DNA of 64,000 nt from contig JACJWG010000004.1 of NCBI GenBank assembly GCA_020637235.1, forward strand, positions 1-64,000. Reading direction: 5' to 3'. Source of the stretch: Acidimicrobiaceae bacterium (GTDB lineage: Bacteria > Actinomycetota > Acidimicrobiia > Acidimicrobiales > Ilumatobacteraceae). Made by a program: the position numbers and the translations under genes. The notes below the pieces were generated by a model. It saw only the letters and a program-made list of their open reading frames with translations, searched no databases and was not told the DNA's origin. Positions 32,679 to 41,586 of the stretch are shown here, in pieces (within the stretch, counting starts at the first letter, position 1; every line of letters begins with the position of its first letter).

Positions 32679-34424
32679 ATGACCGTGCACCGTCCTCCCC
32701 GCCTCGCCAACGCTGCCCTCGTGGTCCTGACCACCTCACTCCTGGCCGCCTGCGCCGCATCGACCAGCTCTTCCGCACCACCGGTCACGGAGCGAGCCGA
32801 GACCGCTCCAGGCCTGACCGTGGCCGACCTCGACCGGCTCGCACCGAAGGCTGCCGACGACATCCTCCCTGTACTGCTGGACATCAGCGACGCGGCAGCC
32901 GACCAGCTGCTCACCCGCGCCGGCATCGTCGACCTGCTGCCAGGCGCCCCTGAGGCACTCGACGTCCTGGGCGCAGCGGTTGGCGACCACGCCACGGCAC
33001 CCGCATCCGTCGAGACGACGGGGTCTGCCGGCTTCCGCAGGTCGCCTGATGCGGTCGTGGTCGCCGGACCGCCGCCCGCAGCACCGGCTCCACGGGCGAC
33101 GAGCGGCGCCGTGCTCGGGCTGGCCACGCTCGGCACGGCGATCGACGGTGGATTGGAGAGCGGCGCCGATGGGGACCCGATCAACGGCGACCTGACGGTC
33201 GACTTCGGGGGCGCCGGCGAGGAGGTGCCCCCGCTCCAGTTGACACTCGTCGACGGCACGATGGAGCTGCGGATCCGGCAACGCGTCGTGGAGCCGGTCG
33301 ACGGTGGCCAGATGTCCGTCGAACTCGACCTGCGCGGCGAACTCGACGCATGCCCGTCCGCTGATGGCACGGTGACCGCCGTGCTCGCTGCTGATGTGCG
33401 GATCGAGGCGGTCGCCGGCGCCGCGACTGCCAGCGGTCGGTACACGATGCTGCTCGACCTCTCCGCCGTGGTCGACGACGCAGCCAGGCTCACCACCACC
33501 GTCGTCGACGTGTCCGGGTCCTCCAGCGACACCACGACGAATGTGTCGGACGAAAGCGGCGCCGAGATCGACGGTTGGTTCGTCGAGGGCGGCTCACGGA
33601 CCACCCTCGCCGGGCGCGTCGCCGACGGTCTGACCGTCACCGACGTGTCGGACGTGGTGTTGACACGTCGGAGCACCAACGCTGACGACACGGCCGCCGA
33701 GACCTTCCTCGTCCAACAGGCGTCGGCTGCGACGGCGCTCGGCTCGCTGGTCCTCGTGAGCGCGGAGGAGTTCTGGCGTGGCGGTGCCTGTGTCGACGTG
33801 CAGTTGCTGCCCGCAGGTGACCCGGCGGCGGTCCGACCCGGCGACGAGATCCCGGTCGCGATCGAGGCGACGTCTGCCGTCGACGGTCAACCGATCGGTG
33901 CACCCGGCACGGCCGTCGCCACGGCGACCGGAGGGACGGTGACCCCGGCGGGAACGGCCCAGGAGCTCACAGCCGATGTGGTGTACGCCGTGCCCGGTGA
34001 CGGCTCCGACGGCGAGATCACCGGCCAGGTCACGTCGCGACGCGGGATCGGCACCTCCACGTTGACGTTCACCGTCGCCAGGGCGCTGAGGGTCGACGGT
34101 CAGCTCGACGTGTTCCACGCCTCCGGCACGAAGTGCGGCGGATTCGCCGGCGCCTGGGAGCTCGCGCTCGTTGCCGACTTCCAGGGCTACCCGTTCACCG
34201 GTGTGCTGCGCTTCGATCTCTCCGACACCGGCACGGGCACCTACACCCTCGTCGGATCGACGACCGGGGGTGGCATCACGGTCGACCAGAGCGCGACCGG
34301 CATGGTCGAAGCCGTTCCCGGGCCGAACGGTCGGCAATTGATCTTCACCGGTGCCGCCTGGACCGATGGGCCCAGCGGGATCCGCTCGATCGATGCGAAC
34401 CTCGTCGCGGACGCCGAGTGCTGA
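32679..34424 (+). CDS. Large secreted lipoprotein of unknown function
   Basis: 581 residues. ATG 32679 was chosen because it puts a basic n-region, a hydrophobic stretch (ALVVLTTSLLAACAAS) and the lipobox LLAAC directly at the N-terminus; in-frame starts at 32622 would add 19 residues before it. After a Ser/Thr-rich linker, the protein is Asp/Thr/Val-rich beta structure (VDGTMELRIRQRVVEPVDGG, LDLSAVVDDAARLTTTVVDV) with a C-terminal cysteine. No domain is recognised. Divergent from the BTAD regulator, 104 bp apart. Confidence 0.8.
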   Translation: MTVHRPPRLANAALVVLTTSLLAACAASTSSSAPPVTERAETAPGLTVADLDRLAPKAADDILPVLLDISDAAADQLLTRAGIVDLLPGAPEALDVLGAAVGDHATAPASVETTGSAGFRRSPDAVVVAGPPPAAPAPRATSGAVLGLATLGTAIDGGLESGADGDPINGDLTVDFGGAGEEVPPLQLTLVDGTMELRIRQRVVEPVDGGQMSVELDLRGELDACPSADGTVTAVLAADVRIEAVAGAATASGRYTMLLDLSAVVDDAARLTTTVVDVSGSSSDTTTNVSDESGAEIDGWFVEGGSRTTLAGRVADGLTVTDVSDVVLTRRSTNADDTAAETFLVQQASAATALGSLVLVSAEEFWRGGACVDVQLLPAGDPAAVRPGDEIPVAIEATSAVDGQPIGAPGTAVATATGGTVTPAGTAQELTADVVYAVPGDGSDGEITGQVTSRRGIGTSTLTFTVARALRVDGQLDVFHASGTKCGGFAGAWELALVADFQGYPFTGVLRFDLSDTGTGTYTLVGSTTGGGITVDQSATGMVEAVPGPNGRQLIFTGAAWTDGPSGIRSIDANLVADAEC

Positions 34425-34455
34425 TCGGATCGGCTCCTCGGTCGCGTCGCTCGAC

Positions 34456-35103
34456 TCAGGGGTTCGCGTCGTGCACGAGGATGGCGATCTGGACGCGGTT
34501 CGCGAGTTCGAGCTTGGTCAACAGCCGCGAGACGTGGGCCTTGACGGTGGCCTCGCTCATGAAGAGGGACGCTGCGATCTCGGCGTTGGATGCGCCGGAC
34601 CCCACGGCGATCGCGACCTCTCGTTCCCGTTCCGTCAGTGTGGCCAGGCGCTGGGCAGCGACCCGACGGCGACCGGTCGTGTCGTCGTTGCCGAGGTGAG
34701 ACAGCAGTGTGCGGGTGACCGACGGTGAGAGCATCGCTTCTCCGGCGGCCACGAGGTGGATGGCGTTGAGGATCTCGTTGGGTGCGGTGTCCTTCAGCAG
34801 GAAGCCGTCGGCTCCGGCTCGGAGGGCGCTCATCACGTGCTCGTCGGCCTGGAAGGTGGTGAGCACGATCACGTGAGGCGGCCGGGGGAGGCGGCGGAGC
34901 GCCTCGGTGGCGGCGATGCCGTCCATCACCGGCATCCGGATGTCCATCAGCACCACGTCGGGTCGATGCGCCTGCACCGCGGCGACGGCGTCGGCGCCAT
35001 CGGCGGCCTCGCCCACCACCTCGACGTCGTCCGACGAGGACAGGATCATCCGCAGTCCGGCGCGCACGAGCGCGTCGTCGTCGACCAGGAGGGTCCGCAC
35101 CAT
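34456..35103 (-). CDS. NarL/LuxR-type response regulator
   Basis: 215 residues. The receiver has the acidic pair in TLLVDDDALVRAG, the phospho-Asp in VVLMDIRMPVMDG (about 53) and Lys in LKDTAP; the C-terminal HTH is LTEREREVAIAVGSGASNAE with ATVKAHVSRLLTKLEL. Its ATG overlaps the kinase stop (TGATG), so both come from one mRNA. Probable control of the adjacent ABC transporter. Confidence 0.94.
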   Translation of the reverse strand: MVRTLLVDDDALVRAGLRMILSSSDDVEVVGEAADGADAVAAVQAHRPDVVLMDIRMPVMDGIAATEALRRLPRPPHVIVLTTFQADEHVMSALRAGADGFLLKDTAPNEILNAIHLVAAGEAMLSPSVTRTLLSHLGNDDTTGRRRVAAQRLATLTEREREVAIAVGSGASNAEIAASLFMSEATVKAHVSRLLTKLELANRVQIAILVHDANP

Positions 35104-36326
35104 CACCACGGCAGGTCGGCCTCGACCACGAAGTCACCCGATGCGTCGGGCCCGTGCACCAGCACCCCGTTGGCGAGCGTCACGCGCTCGTGCAGACCGA
35201 GCAGGCCGGTGCCCGAGCCCGGCGGCGTCGTGTGTGCGCCCCACGCCGACGCGTTGCGCACGCACACGTGCAGGCCGCGATCGGGCGCCCCCACCACGCG
35301 CACGTGGGCGAGGGTGCCACGGGCGTGCTTGCTGACGTTGGTGAGTGCCTCCTGAACGATGCGATACGCGTCGCGGCCGAGCGGGCCGGGGGCGGTGTCG
35401 ACGGCCTCGACCTGCATGTCGAAGTCGATCCTCGCCCCCGTGCGACGGGTCTCCTCGACCAAGCGCGGGATGTCGGCCAACGTCGGTTGCGGGACCGTCG
35501 ACGGCCGCCCCATCCCCGGCTCGTCGCGCAGCACGCCGATGACGTCGCGCAACTCCTCGAGCGCCTGGTGCGCCGTCGATCGCAGCAGCGTGGCGCTCTC
35601 TCGCACCTGGGCCGGCGGCAGGTCGCGTGCCACCTCGAGCGCCCCGGCGTGCAGCGCCACCAACGAGATGCGGTGTGCCAGCACGTCGTGCATCTCGCGT
35701 GCGATGCGGGTGCGCTCGGCGAGGCGCGCCCGTTCGGCTCGGACCAGCTGATCCGCCTCGGCTCGACGCGCACGGTCGAGCAGCGTGGCGACCAACTGAC
35801 GCCGGGCGCGCACGTACATGCCCCAGGCGATCGCCGCCGCGGCGAGCGCTGCCGTCGGGAGCAGCACCGACGTGGTGTTGTCGCGGCCGAGCCAGATCGA
35901 GCACACCACGGCCGACGGCACGAACAGCGCGGCCACCAGCAGAGCGGGGCGCACGTGGCGGTACAGCGCCAGCGACGACAGGGCGAGCAGGCCCGCGACC
36001 GTGCCCGACGTCGAGAGCGCGCCCAGGAGCACGCACAGCAGGGCCACGCCGAACGGCCAGCGCCGACGCCACCACAGCGACAGGCAGCAGAGCGCGCCGA
36101 AGGTCGCGTCGACGGCCACTTGTCCTGCGGACATCGGGTGGGCGGTGACATCGCCGGTGATGCTCAGGATCGACACGCCGAGCGCAACGGCTCCGACGAA
36201 CGCGGTGACCTCGATCCACCAGTCGCGTGCGGTGCGGGGCGCGAGCTCGTCGGCAGCCGCCGGGTCGCCCGCCGCCGGCACCGGTGTGGGAGCGGTGAGT
36301 GCCCACCATCTGCGCAGCCACGACAT
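35103..36326 (-). CDS. Sensor histidine kinase (HisKA_3/NarX-like)
   Basis: 407 residues from ATG 36326. Several membrane helices in the first 170 residues (VTAFVGAVALGVSILSITG; VAGLLALSSLALYRHVRPAL; AALAAAAIAWGMYVRA), no large extracytoplasmic domain, then the phospho-acceptor His in RIAREMHDVLAHRISLVALH and an HATPase_c region (AYRIVQEALTNVSKHARG; GSGTGLLGLHERVTL). This intramembrane-sensing layout next to an ABC transporter is typical of systems that sense membrane-active compounds or transporter state. Confidence 0.93.
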   Translation of the reverse strand: MSWLRRWWALTAPTPVPAAGDPAAADELAPRTARDWWIEVTAFVGAVALGVSILSITGDVTAHPMSAGQVAVDATFGALCCLSLWWRRRWPFGVALLCVLLGALSTSGTVAGLLALSSLALYRHVRPALLVAALFVPSAVVCSIWLGRDNTTSVLLPTAALAAAAIAWGMYVRARRQLVATLLDRARRAEADQLVRAERARLAERTRIAREMHDVLAHRISLVALHAGALEVARDLPPAQVRESATLLRSTAHQALEELRDVIGVLRDEPGMGRPSTVPQPTLADIPRLVEETRRTGARIDFDMQVEAVDTAPGPLGRDAYRIVQEALTNVSKHARGTLAHVRVVGAPDRGLHVCVRNASAWGAHTTPPGSGTGLLGLHERVTLANGVLVHGPDASGDFVVEADLPW

Positions 36327-36487
36327 GGGGCGATCGTACGGCGCAGTCGTCGCCGGCGGCATCGACGAAGGTCGACATCACTGCCGACGAAAGGCGAGAC
36401 CTGAGGTGTGGAGCGCCACCGAACGGACCTCGGATCGTCGCCGTCCGCCCGATGTGGCGGCGGGGCGTTCCGTTCACGCTGGAGCGC

Positions 36488-37405
36488 ATGATCACGACAT
36501 CCGCGCTCACCAAGAGCTATGGCGACCTGCCGGTCGTCCGCGACGTCTCGTTGCGCTGCGATCCCGGCACGATCACCGGCTTCCTCGGGGCCAACGGCGC
36601 CGGCAAGTCCACCACGTTGAAGATGATCGTCGGGCTGGTACGTCCCGACCGCGGCACGGCGACCATCGACGGACGACCGTTCGTCCAGCTGCCCAACCCG
36701 TCACGTGTGCTCGGCACGCTGCTCGACGCATCGGCGATGCACCCGGGCCGAAGCGGGCGATCGACACTGACGATCGCAGCGCGTCTGGCCGGCGTGCACC
36801 TGCGTCGCGTCGACCAGCTGCTCGATCTGGTCGGGCTCACCGCAGCGGCCGACAAGCGGGTGGGCACCTACTCGCTCGGCATGCGCCAGCGACTCGGCAT
36901 CGCCCTGGCGCTCGTCGGCGAACCCCGGGCGCTGATCCTCGACGAGCCGGCGAACGGGCTCGATCCCGAGGGCATCGCCTGGATGCGACGGCTGCTGCGC
37001 GACTTCGCCGATCACGGCGGCACGGTGCTGCTGTCGAGCCACCTGCTCCACGAGGTGCAGGCCTCGGCCGATCACCTGGTGGTCATCTCCGGTGGCGCCG
37101 TGGTGGCGGCCGGCCGTCTGGACGACCTGCTCGCGAGCTCGTCGATCGTGGTGCGCAGCCCCGATCCGCGAGCGCTCGGAGCCGCGCTGACAGCGGCACG
37201 GATCGATCATGCGGTGGGCCCCGGCGATGCGTTCACCGTCGACGTCTGCGGCGGCCGGATCACCACCGAGGTGCTGGCTGCGGTGGCCCGCGACCATCAC
37301 GTGTTGCTGACCGAGCTGCGTCCGTCCGACTCGCACGGACTGGAGCAGCTGTTCTTCTCGCTCACCGCCTACCGGCCGGCGAACCCGGGGGAGGTGGCGG
37401 CGTGA
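36488..37405 (+). CDS. ABC transporter ATP-binding protein
   Basis: 305 residues from ATG 36488. Walker A GFLGANGAGKSTTLKMI (about 34-50), signature YSLGMRQRLGIALAL, Walker B ALILDEPANGLDP and the switch His in SSHLLHEVQ are all present, as in the BcrA/DrrA-type exporters with a C-terminal extension of about 90 residues. It is divergent from the two-component genes (161 bp, probably shared promoter region) and overlaps the permease GTG. Confidence 0.94.
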   Translation: MITTSALTKSYGDLPVVRDVSLRCDPGTITGFLGANGAGKSTTLKMIVGLVRPDRGTATIDGRPFVQLPNPSRVLGTLLDASAMHPGRSGRSTLTIAARLAGVHLRRVDQLLDLVGLTAAADKRVGTYSLGMRQRLGIALALVGEPRALILDEPANGLDPEGIAWMRRLLRDFADHGGTVLLSSHLLHEVQASADHLVVISGGAVVAAGRLDDLLASSSIVVRSPDPRALGAALTAARIDHAVGPGDAFTVDVCGGRITTEVLAAVARDHHVLLTELRPSDSHGLEQLFFSLTAYRPANPGEVAA

Positions 37406-38175
37406 CCACGTCGTTCCCGCTCGCGACCCCGGTCGCGCCGGCCCCCAGCCCGAGCGTCATCCCGTTCTCCCGGCTCGTGCGCGTGGAGTGGACGAAGGCC
37501 ACCGACACCCGGGCGGCCCGCTGGCTGCTGACACTCGTCGCGCTGTCGACCGCGGCGATCCTGACGGTGCCGGTGGTCGCACCGTCGACCTTCGACCAGA
37601 CGCATGCGAGCTACCTGCGGGTGGCAGCTCTGGGGCTGTCGATCCTGCTGCCGGTGGTGGTGATCCTCACCTTCACCGGCGAGTGGAGTCAGCGCAGCGT
37701 GATCACCACCTTCACCCAGGAGCCGCGACGCAACCGGGTGATGAACGCGAAGCTCGCCGTCTCGTTGCTGATGAGCGGCGCCGGCGCCCTCGTCGGTGGC
37801 GGGCTGGCCGCTGCGGCGATCGCTGCGGCGACCGCATCGGGGCGCTCCCTGGAGGCGAACCTCGGCGTGGGTGCCGTCGCCTCGTACGCGTGCTACGTGA
37901 TGCTGAACGTGCTCGCGGCCGTGGCGCTCGGTGCGCTGCTGCAGAACTCGGCGGCCGCCATCTCGGCCACCTTCGCCCTCCCCGCTGCGTTCGCACTGAT
38001 CGGCACCGCCTCATCGCTCGTGTCGGAGTGGATCGACATGTCGACGCCCTGGAACTGGGTGCTCCAGAACGACTGGGGCGGTCATCTGCCGCAGATCATC
38101 GTCTCGACGGTGTTCTGGGTCGTGCTCCCACTCGCCGCCGGGCTGTGGCGCACCACGCGCCGCGACGTCGGCTGA
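37402..38175 (+). CDS. ABC transporter permease
   Basis: 257 residues from GTG 37402, coupled to the ATPase (GTGA). Six membrane segments are visible (WLLTLVALSTAAILTVPVV; LRVAALGLSILLPVVVILTF; LLMSGAGALVGGGLAAAAIA; YVMLNVLAAVALGALL; ISATFALPAAFALIGTA; IIVSTVFWVVLPLAAGLW). Together with the ATPase it forms an exporter, probably regulated by the divergent two-component system, perhaps for antibiotic or lipid resistance. Confidence 0.92.
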   Translation: MTTSFPLATPVAPAPSPSVIPFSRLVRVEWTKATDTRAARWLLTLVALSTAAILTVPVVAPSTFDQTHASYLRVAALGLSILLPVVVILTFTGEWSQRSVITTFTQEPRRNRVMNAKLAVSLLMSGAGALVGGGLAAAAIAAATASGRSLEANLGVGAVASYACYVMLNVLAAVALGALLQNSAAAISATFALPAAFALIGTASSLVSEWIDMSTPWNWVLQNDWGGHLPQIIVSTVFWVVLPLAAGLWRTTRRDVG

Positions 38176-38214
38176 TTCACCGCTCGCTCCCATCCACCCC
38201 CGAAAGGAAACCCC

Positions 38215-39558
38215 ATGTCCCGCCATCGCCGCGACCGTCGGGTCGTCCCCCTCGCCGGCCCGGCCGGCATCGCGATCGTCGCCGCCGGTCTGCTGATCGC
38301 CGCATGCGGCACGAGCGAATCGTCATCGGCGTCATCGGCGTCATCGGCGTCATCGGCGTCATCGGCGTCATCGGCGTCATCGGCGTCGACCGCTGCGTCG
38401 TCGACACCGTCGCTCCCCGCCGCCGGCCCCCATGCCGTCGGCTACCGCGAACTCACCGCCATCGGCGCGCAGCAACGCACCATGACGCTGCGGGCGTGGT
38501 ATCCGGCGGTGCCTGCGCCCGGCGGGCACACGCCGCCGGTCACCTACCGATCGCCCAACAAGTTCGACGAGCAGATCACCCCTGGCGCCGAGATCACCTC
38601 CATCGGTGCGGCGCTGGTCGACGCCGAGCCCGACCTCGTCGGCGGGCCCTACCCGCTGGTCGTGTTCTCGCACGGCTACGCGCTCAGCCCGATCGTGTAC
38701 AGCGCACTCGTGGAGCACGTCGTCTCGGAGGGCTACGTGGTGCTCGCCCCCGAGCACGACGAGATCTTCGACGGATCGCTCACCGGTTTCTGGAGCTCGC
38801 TGATCGACCGGCCCGTCGACATCTCGCGCTCGATCGACGAGGCCGAGCAACTCACCGCGCCGGGCGCAGCGCTGGCCGGGCTGATCGACACCGAGCGCGT
38901 CGCCGTCGTCGGCCACTCGTACGGCGGGTACACCGCGCTCGCTGCAGGAGGCGCCCGCTACGACTTCGACGCCTACCAGGCGCGGTGCGCGCCGCTGGCC
39001 GCTCACGACGCCCTGCGGTTCTTCTGCGACCCGATCATCCCGCACGAGGCGGACATGGCTGCTCGTGCCGGATTCGACACCGTACCCACCGATCTGTGGC
39101 CGTCCGCAGGCGACTCGCGGGTGGACGCGGTGGTCTCGATGGCCGGCGACGCCTACCTGTTCGACGAGCGTGGTCTGGCCGCACTGGACGTACCGATCAT
39201 GGTGATGGGGGGCACCGTCGACGATGGCACCCCGTACGACTGGGGCGCCGGCCTGACGTACGACCACGTCGGGAGCGACGACAAGGCGTTGCTCACGTTC
39301 CCCGGCGCGGGCCACATGCTGTTCATCGACGCGTGCGACGACCTGCCCTGGGCGCAGACGTCGGCCTATGCCGACGCGCTGTGCACCGACGCCGTCTGGC
39401 AGCGCCGGCCGCTCGACATCGTGGCGCGCTACACCACGGCGTTCTTGCGGGCCACGCTCGACGCGGACCCGGAGGCACGTGACGCACTGGCCGGACCGCA
39501 GCCCCAGCTCGACGGCGTCGAGTACACCACCACGATGCACGCGACACGTGCCGGGTGA
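38215..39558 (+). CDS. Lipoprotein alpha/beta-hydrolase (PAF-acetylhydrolase/dienelactone-hydrolase-like)
   Basis: 447 residues. A lipoprotein signal ends in LLIAACGT (Cys at about 29). A Ser-rich spacer with seven SSA repeats (37-57) follows, then the hydrolase: WYPAVPAPGGHTPPV, LVVFSHGYALSPIVYSAL, nucleophile elbow VAVVGHSYGGYTAL, acid near MVMGGTVDDGTPY and catalytic His in FPGAGHMLF. It would be anchored outside the membrane and cleave esters or phospholipids. It follows the ABC permease by 39 bp and may belong to the same unit. Confidence 0.9.
   Translation: MSRHRRDRRVVPLAGPAGIAIVAAGLLIAACGTSESSSASSASSASSASSASSASSASTAASSTPSLPAAGPHAVGYRELTAIGAQQRTMTLRAWYPAVPAPGGHTPPVTYRSPNKFDEQITPGAEITSIGAALVDAEPDLVGGPYPLVVFSHGYALSPIVYSALVEHVVSEGYVVLAPEHDEIFDGSLTGFWSSLIDRPVDISRSIDEAEQLTAPGAALAGLIDTERVAVVGHSYGGYTALAAGGARYDFDAYQARCAPLAAHDALRFFCDPIIPHEADMAARAGFDTVPTDLWPSAGDSRVDAVVSMAGDAYLFDERGLAALDVPIMVMGGTVDDGTPYDWGAGLTYDHVGSDDKALLTFPGAGHMLFIDACDDLPWAQTSAYADALCTDAVWQRRPLDIVARYTTAFLRATLDADPEARDALAGPQPQLDGVEYTTTMHATRAG
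38323..38385 (+). repeat. Seven tandem copies of TCATCGGCG
   Basis: A perfect 9-bp unit repeated seven times in frame encodes (Ser-Ser-Ala)7 in the spacer just after the lipobox. Perfect nucleotide identity, not just protein identity, indicates recent slippage, so copy number probably varies between strains without shifting the frame. Confidence 0.92.
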
Positions 39559-39564
39559 GTGTCC

Positions 39565-40029
39565 TCAGACGTCAGCGGACGACGATCGCTGGAACGAATC
39601 GAAGTCCAGGACGCGAACGGTGTCCTCGTAATCCTCTTGGCGGCGGATCTTGCCCCAACGGGTGTCGACGACGAGCATCGCCCGGTTGGCATAGAGGTCG
39701 GACCCATCCGCGCCGGGAACCCAGTGGTGCACCCGCGCAGCCGCCCGCATCCGCCACGGCGGGCCGTTGACGAAGATGTCCTCGACCACCATCTGGATTC
39801 CGGTGTGCACGTAGCGTTGGAGGAACGCCTCGATGTCCGCACGCCCACGGTGCGTGACGCACGCCTGCCGGCCCAACTCGACGGGCCGTAGCTGCCCCGA
39901 CCACGAGTTGTCGCCCGGGAAGCACAGCTCGCCGTCGTCCGCGAACATCGCCAGCGCCGCCCCATGGTCCCCGGAGTTGAGCCGCCGGATGCTGCGCCGG
40001 ATCATCCAGCGAACCGCTGCCTTGTACAT
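39565..40029 (-). CDS. NTF2/SnoaL-like protein
   Basis: 154 residues from ATG 40029. SIRRLNSGDHGAALAMFADD then GELCFPGDNSWSGQLR, a THRGRADIEAFLQRYVH segment and the C-terminal RRQEDYEDTVRVLDFD show the cone-shaped NTF2-like fold used by many small isomerases and hydrolases. It lies downstream of a TetR gene on the same strand, after a 20-bp palindrome that is probably its operator. Confidence 0.82.
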   Translation of the reverse strand: MYKAAVRWMIRRSIRRLNSGDHGAALAMFADDGELCFPGDNSWSGQLRPVELGRQACVTHRGRADIEAFLQRYVHTGIQMVVEDIFVNGPPWRMRAAARVHHWVPGADGSDLYANRAMLVVDTRWGKIRRQEDYEDTVRVLDFDSFQRSSSADV

Positions 40030-40040
40030 CGCGCCTCCCG

Positions 40041-40060
40041 AGTAGATCGATCAATCTACT
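40041..40060. promoter_or_regulatory. 20-bp near-perfect palindrome, likely TetR operator
   Basis: AGTAGATCGATCAATCTACT: all but one base pair of the 20 bp are symmetric. It starts 12 bp before the NTF2-like start codon and lies between that gene and tetR (40121-40699), the usual place for a local TetR operator. Confidence 0.7.
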
Positions 40061-40120
40061 AGACGTCGGTCGAGGTGTCCACTGCAGCCCATCTCGTGCA
40101 CGCGCCGAAGGGCAGCTTCG

Positions 40121-40699
40121 TCACGAGTCGAGCGAGGCCCGAACGAGTGCTTCCATCGTGCGACCTGCACGCCTCAGTGGTGCCGCGTCACGTCGGACGC
40201 GCGCCATCAGAAAGCCACCTTCGAGCAACATGATGAACGTGACCGCGAGCTCGCGTGCGGCAGCTGGTTTCACACCTGCAGCCCGAAACCGTTTGGCCGC
40301 AGCGTCGATCCAGCTGTCGAACACGTCGGCGCACGCCTGGCGCAGCTCGTCATCGGTGTTCGCGATCTCGCTCGCGACCGTGGCAATCGGACACGCGTCC
40401 TGGTATCCGGAGGCCTCGACGGTCGATGCCGCGCCGTCGAAGCACGCGCGAACACCTGCGCACGGATCGGGCGCCGAGTCGAGCACCGACTCCACGAGCG
40501 CCTGGTACTCGGCGCCGGACGTCCTGATCGCGTCCGCAGCCAGATCGTGCTTCCCGCCCGGGTAGAAGTGGTACAGCGAGGCCGATGCTGCATCGCTGAC
40601 CTCGAGGATCTGCTTGATCCCCGTCGCGGCGAATCCCTGGCGCTGGAACAGCGTTCGTGCGCTGCCGAGCAGCCGTTCGCGTGTCGTGGTGCTCGTCAT
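40121..40699 (-). CDS. TetR-family regulator
   Basis: 192 residues from ATG 40699. TRERLLGSARTLFQRQGFAA, TGIKQILEVSDAASASLYHF then YPGGKHDLAADA is the TetR domain of the group that reads 'SxSLYHFFPGGKEQL', and the C-terminal CPIATVASEIANTDDELRQA is typical of TetR_C_7-like/YxaF members, which control small redox or isomerase genes. Predicted target: the palindrome at 40041 and the gene after it. Confidence 0.9.
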   Translation of the reverse strand: MTSTTTRERLLGSARTLFQRQGFAATGIKQILEVSDAASASLYHFYPGGKHDLAADAIRTSGAEYQALVESVLDSAPDPCAGVRACFDGAASTVEASGYQDACPIATVASEIANTDDELRQACADVFDSWIDAAAKRFRAAGVKPAAARELAVTFIMLLEGGFLMARVRRDAAPLRRAGRTMEALVRASLDS

Positions 40700-40850
40700 C
40701 CCCAGCCTTTCCCTCAGCGCCGCACACGAGACCGTCGGCGCTGGAGAGATCATTCCATCCGCTGACGTCGTATCGGCCGTCGAGCCCGTCCGTCGATCGA
40801 TACCCTCGACGGAGGTCGATGGGGACGAGCGGATCGGCGAAGGGGGCGAC

Positions 40851-41540
40851 ATGGCAGGTGATGACCTCGACGACGTGATCGAAGAAGTGCGCGTCGCCGT
40901 GTACCGATCATTGGCGGCGTCGGGACGCCTGCCGAGTGCCGATCATCTCGCAGAGATCGCTGGGAGCCCTGTTCGCGCAGCGCAGGCAGTGGTCGAGCTC
41001 GCCGATCGGCGAGCATGGGCCTTGGGGCCCGACGGTTCGATCGTGCTCGCTCATCCCTTCGCCACGAGATCGTTCGGGTACAGCGTGATGAGCGCGAGCG
41101 CTCTCTGGTGGGGTGGATGTTGCTGGGACGCGTTCGCGATCCCGCACCTCGTCGTGGACTGCGGGCCGGCGATCGTCGCCGGTGCCTGCCCTGCGTGTGA
41201 CCGCCCTCTGGCGTGGCGGGTCACCGCGAGCGCGCCGCCCGACGGCCCGGAGACGGCGCACTTCCTGGTGCCGACGAGCCGGATGTGGGACGACGTCATC
41301 CACACCTGCAGCAATCAGTTGTTGTTCTGCGACGACGCCTGCATCGATGCCTGGCTCGACCGGACCGGCAACGAGGAGGGCTACCGCATGGACCTCGCGA
41401 CGCTGTGGCGTTTCGCCTCGGGCTGGTACGCCGGACGGCTCGACCACGGCTACGTACGACGTGAACCGGCCGAGGCCGCGTCGTACTTCCGCCAGGTCGG
41501 CCTCCACGGCCCGTTCTGGGGACTCCCCGACAGCCCGTAG
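40851..41540 (+). CDS. MerB-like alkylmercury lyase-family protein
   Basis: 229 residues from ATG 40851. The N-terminal winged-helix (VYRSLAASGRLPSADHLAEI) is followed by the MerB core: WWGGCCWDAFAIPHLVVDCG (Cys at the position where MerB has the W-C-A-x-D motif), TCSNQLLFCDDACIDAWLDR, and a helical C-terminus. MerB cleaves carbon-mercury bonds with two Cys and an Asp; a Cys-Cys-Trp-Asp here and later Cys residues could serve, but no merA or mercury regulator is nearby. Many members of the family are not proven lyases. Confidence 0.75.
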   Translation: MAGDDLDDVIEEVRVAVYRSLAASGRLPSADHLAEIAGSPVRAAQAVVELADRRAWALGPDGSIVLAHPFATRSFGYSVMSASALWWGGCCWDAFAIPHLVVDCGPAIVAGACPACDRPLAWRVTASAPPDGPETAHFLVPTSRMWDDVIHTCSNQLLFCDDACIDAWLDRTGNEEGYRMDLATLWRFASGWYAGRLDHGYVRREPAEAASYFRQVGLHGPFWGLPDSP

Positions 41541-41586
41541 GTCCTGGGGTGCGGACACGAGGACGTGCGATGCCATGTCGCCCGGT

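Noticed and set aside
38323..38385. CRISPR or transposon end repeats at the 9-bp array
   Set aside because: The repeats are in frame and encode a Ser-Ser-Ala spacer of a lipoprotein.
40851..41540. A mercury-resistance (mer) operon
   Set aside because: Only a MerB-like protein is present; no merA, merR of the mercury type or mercury transporter is adjacent.
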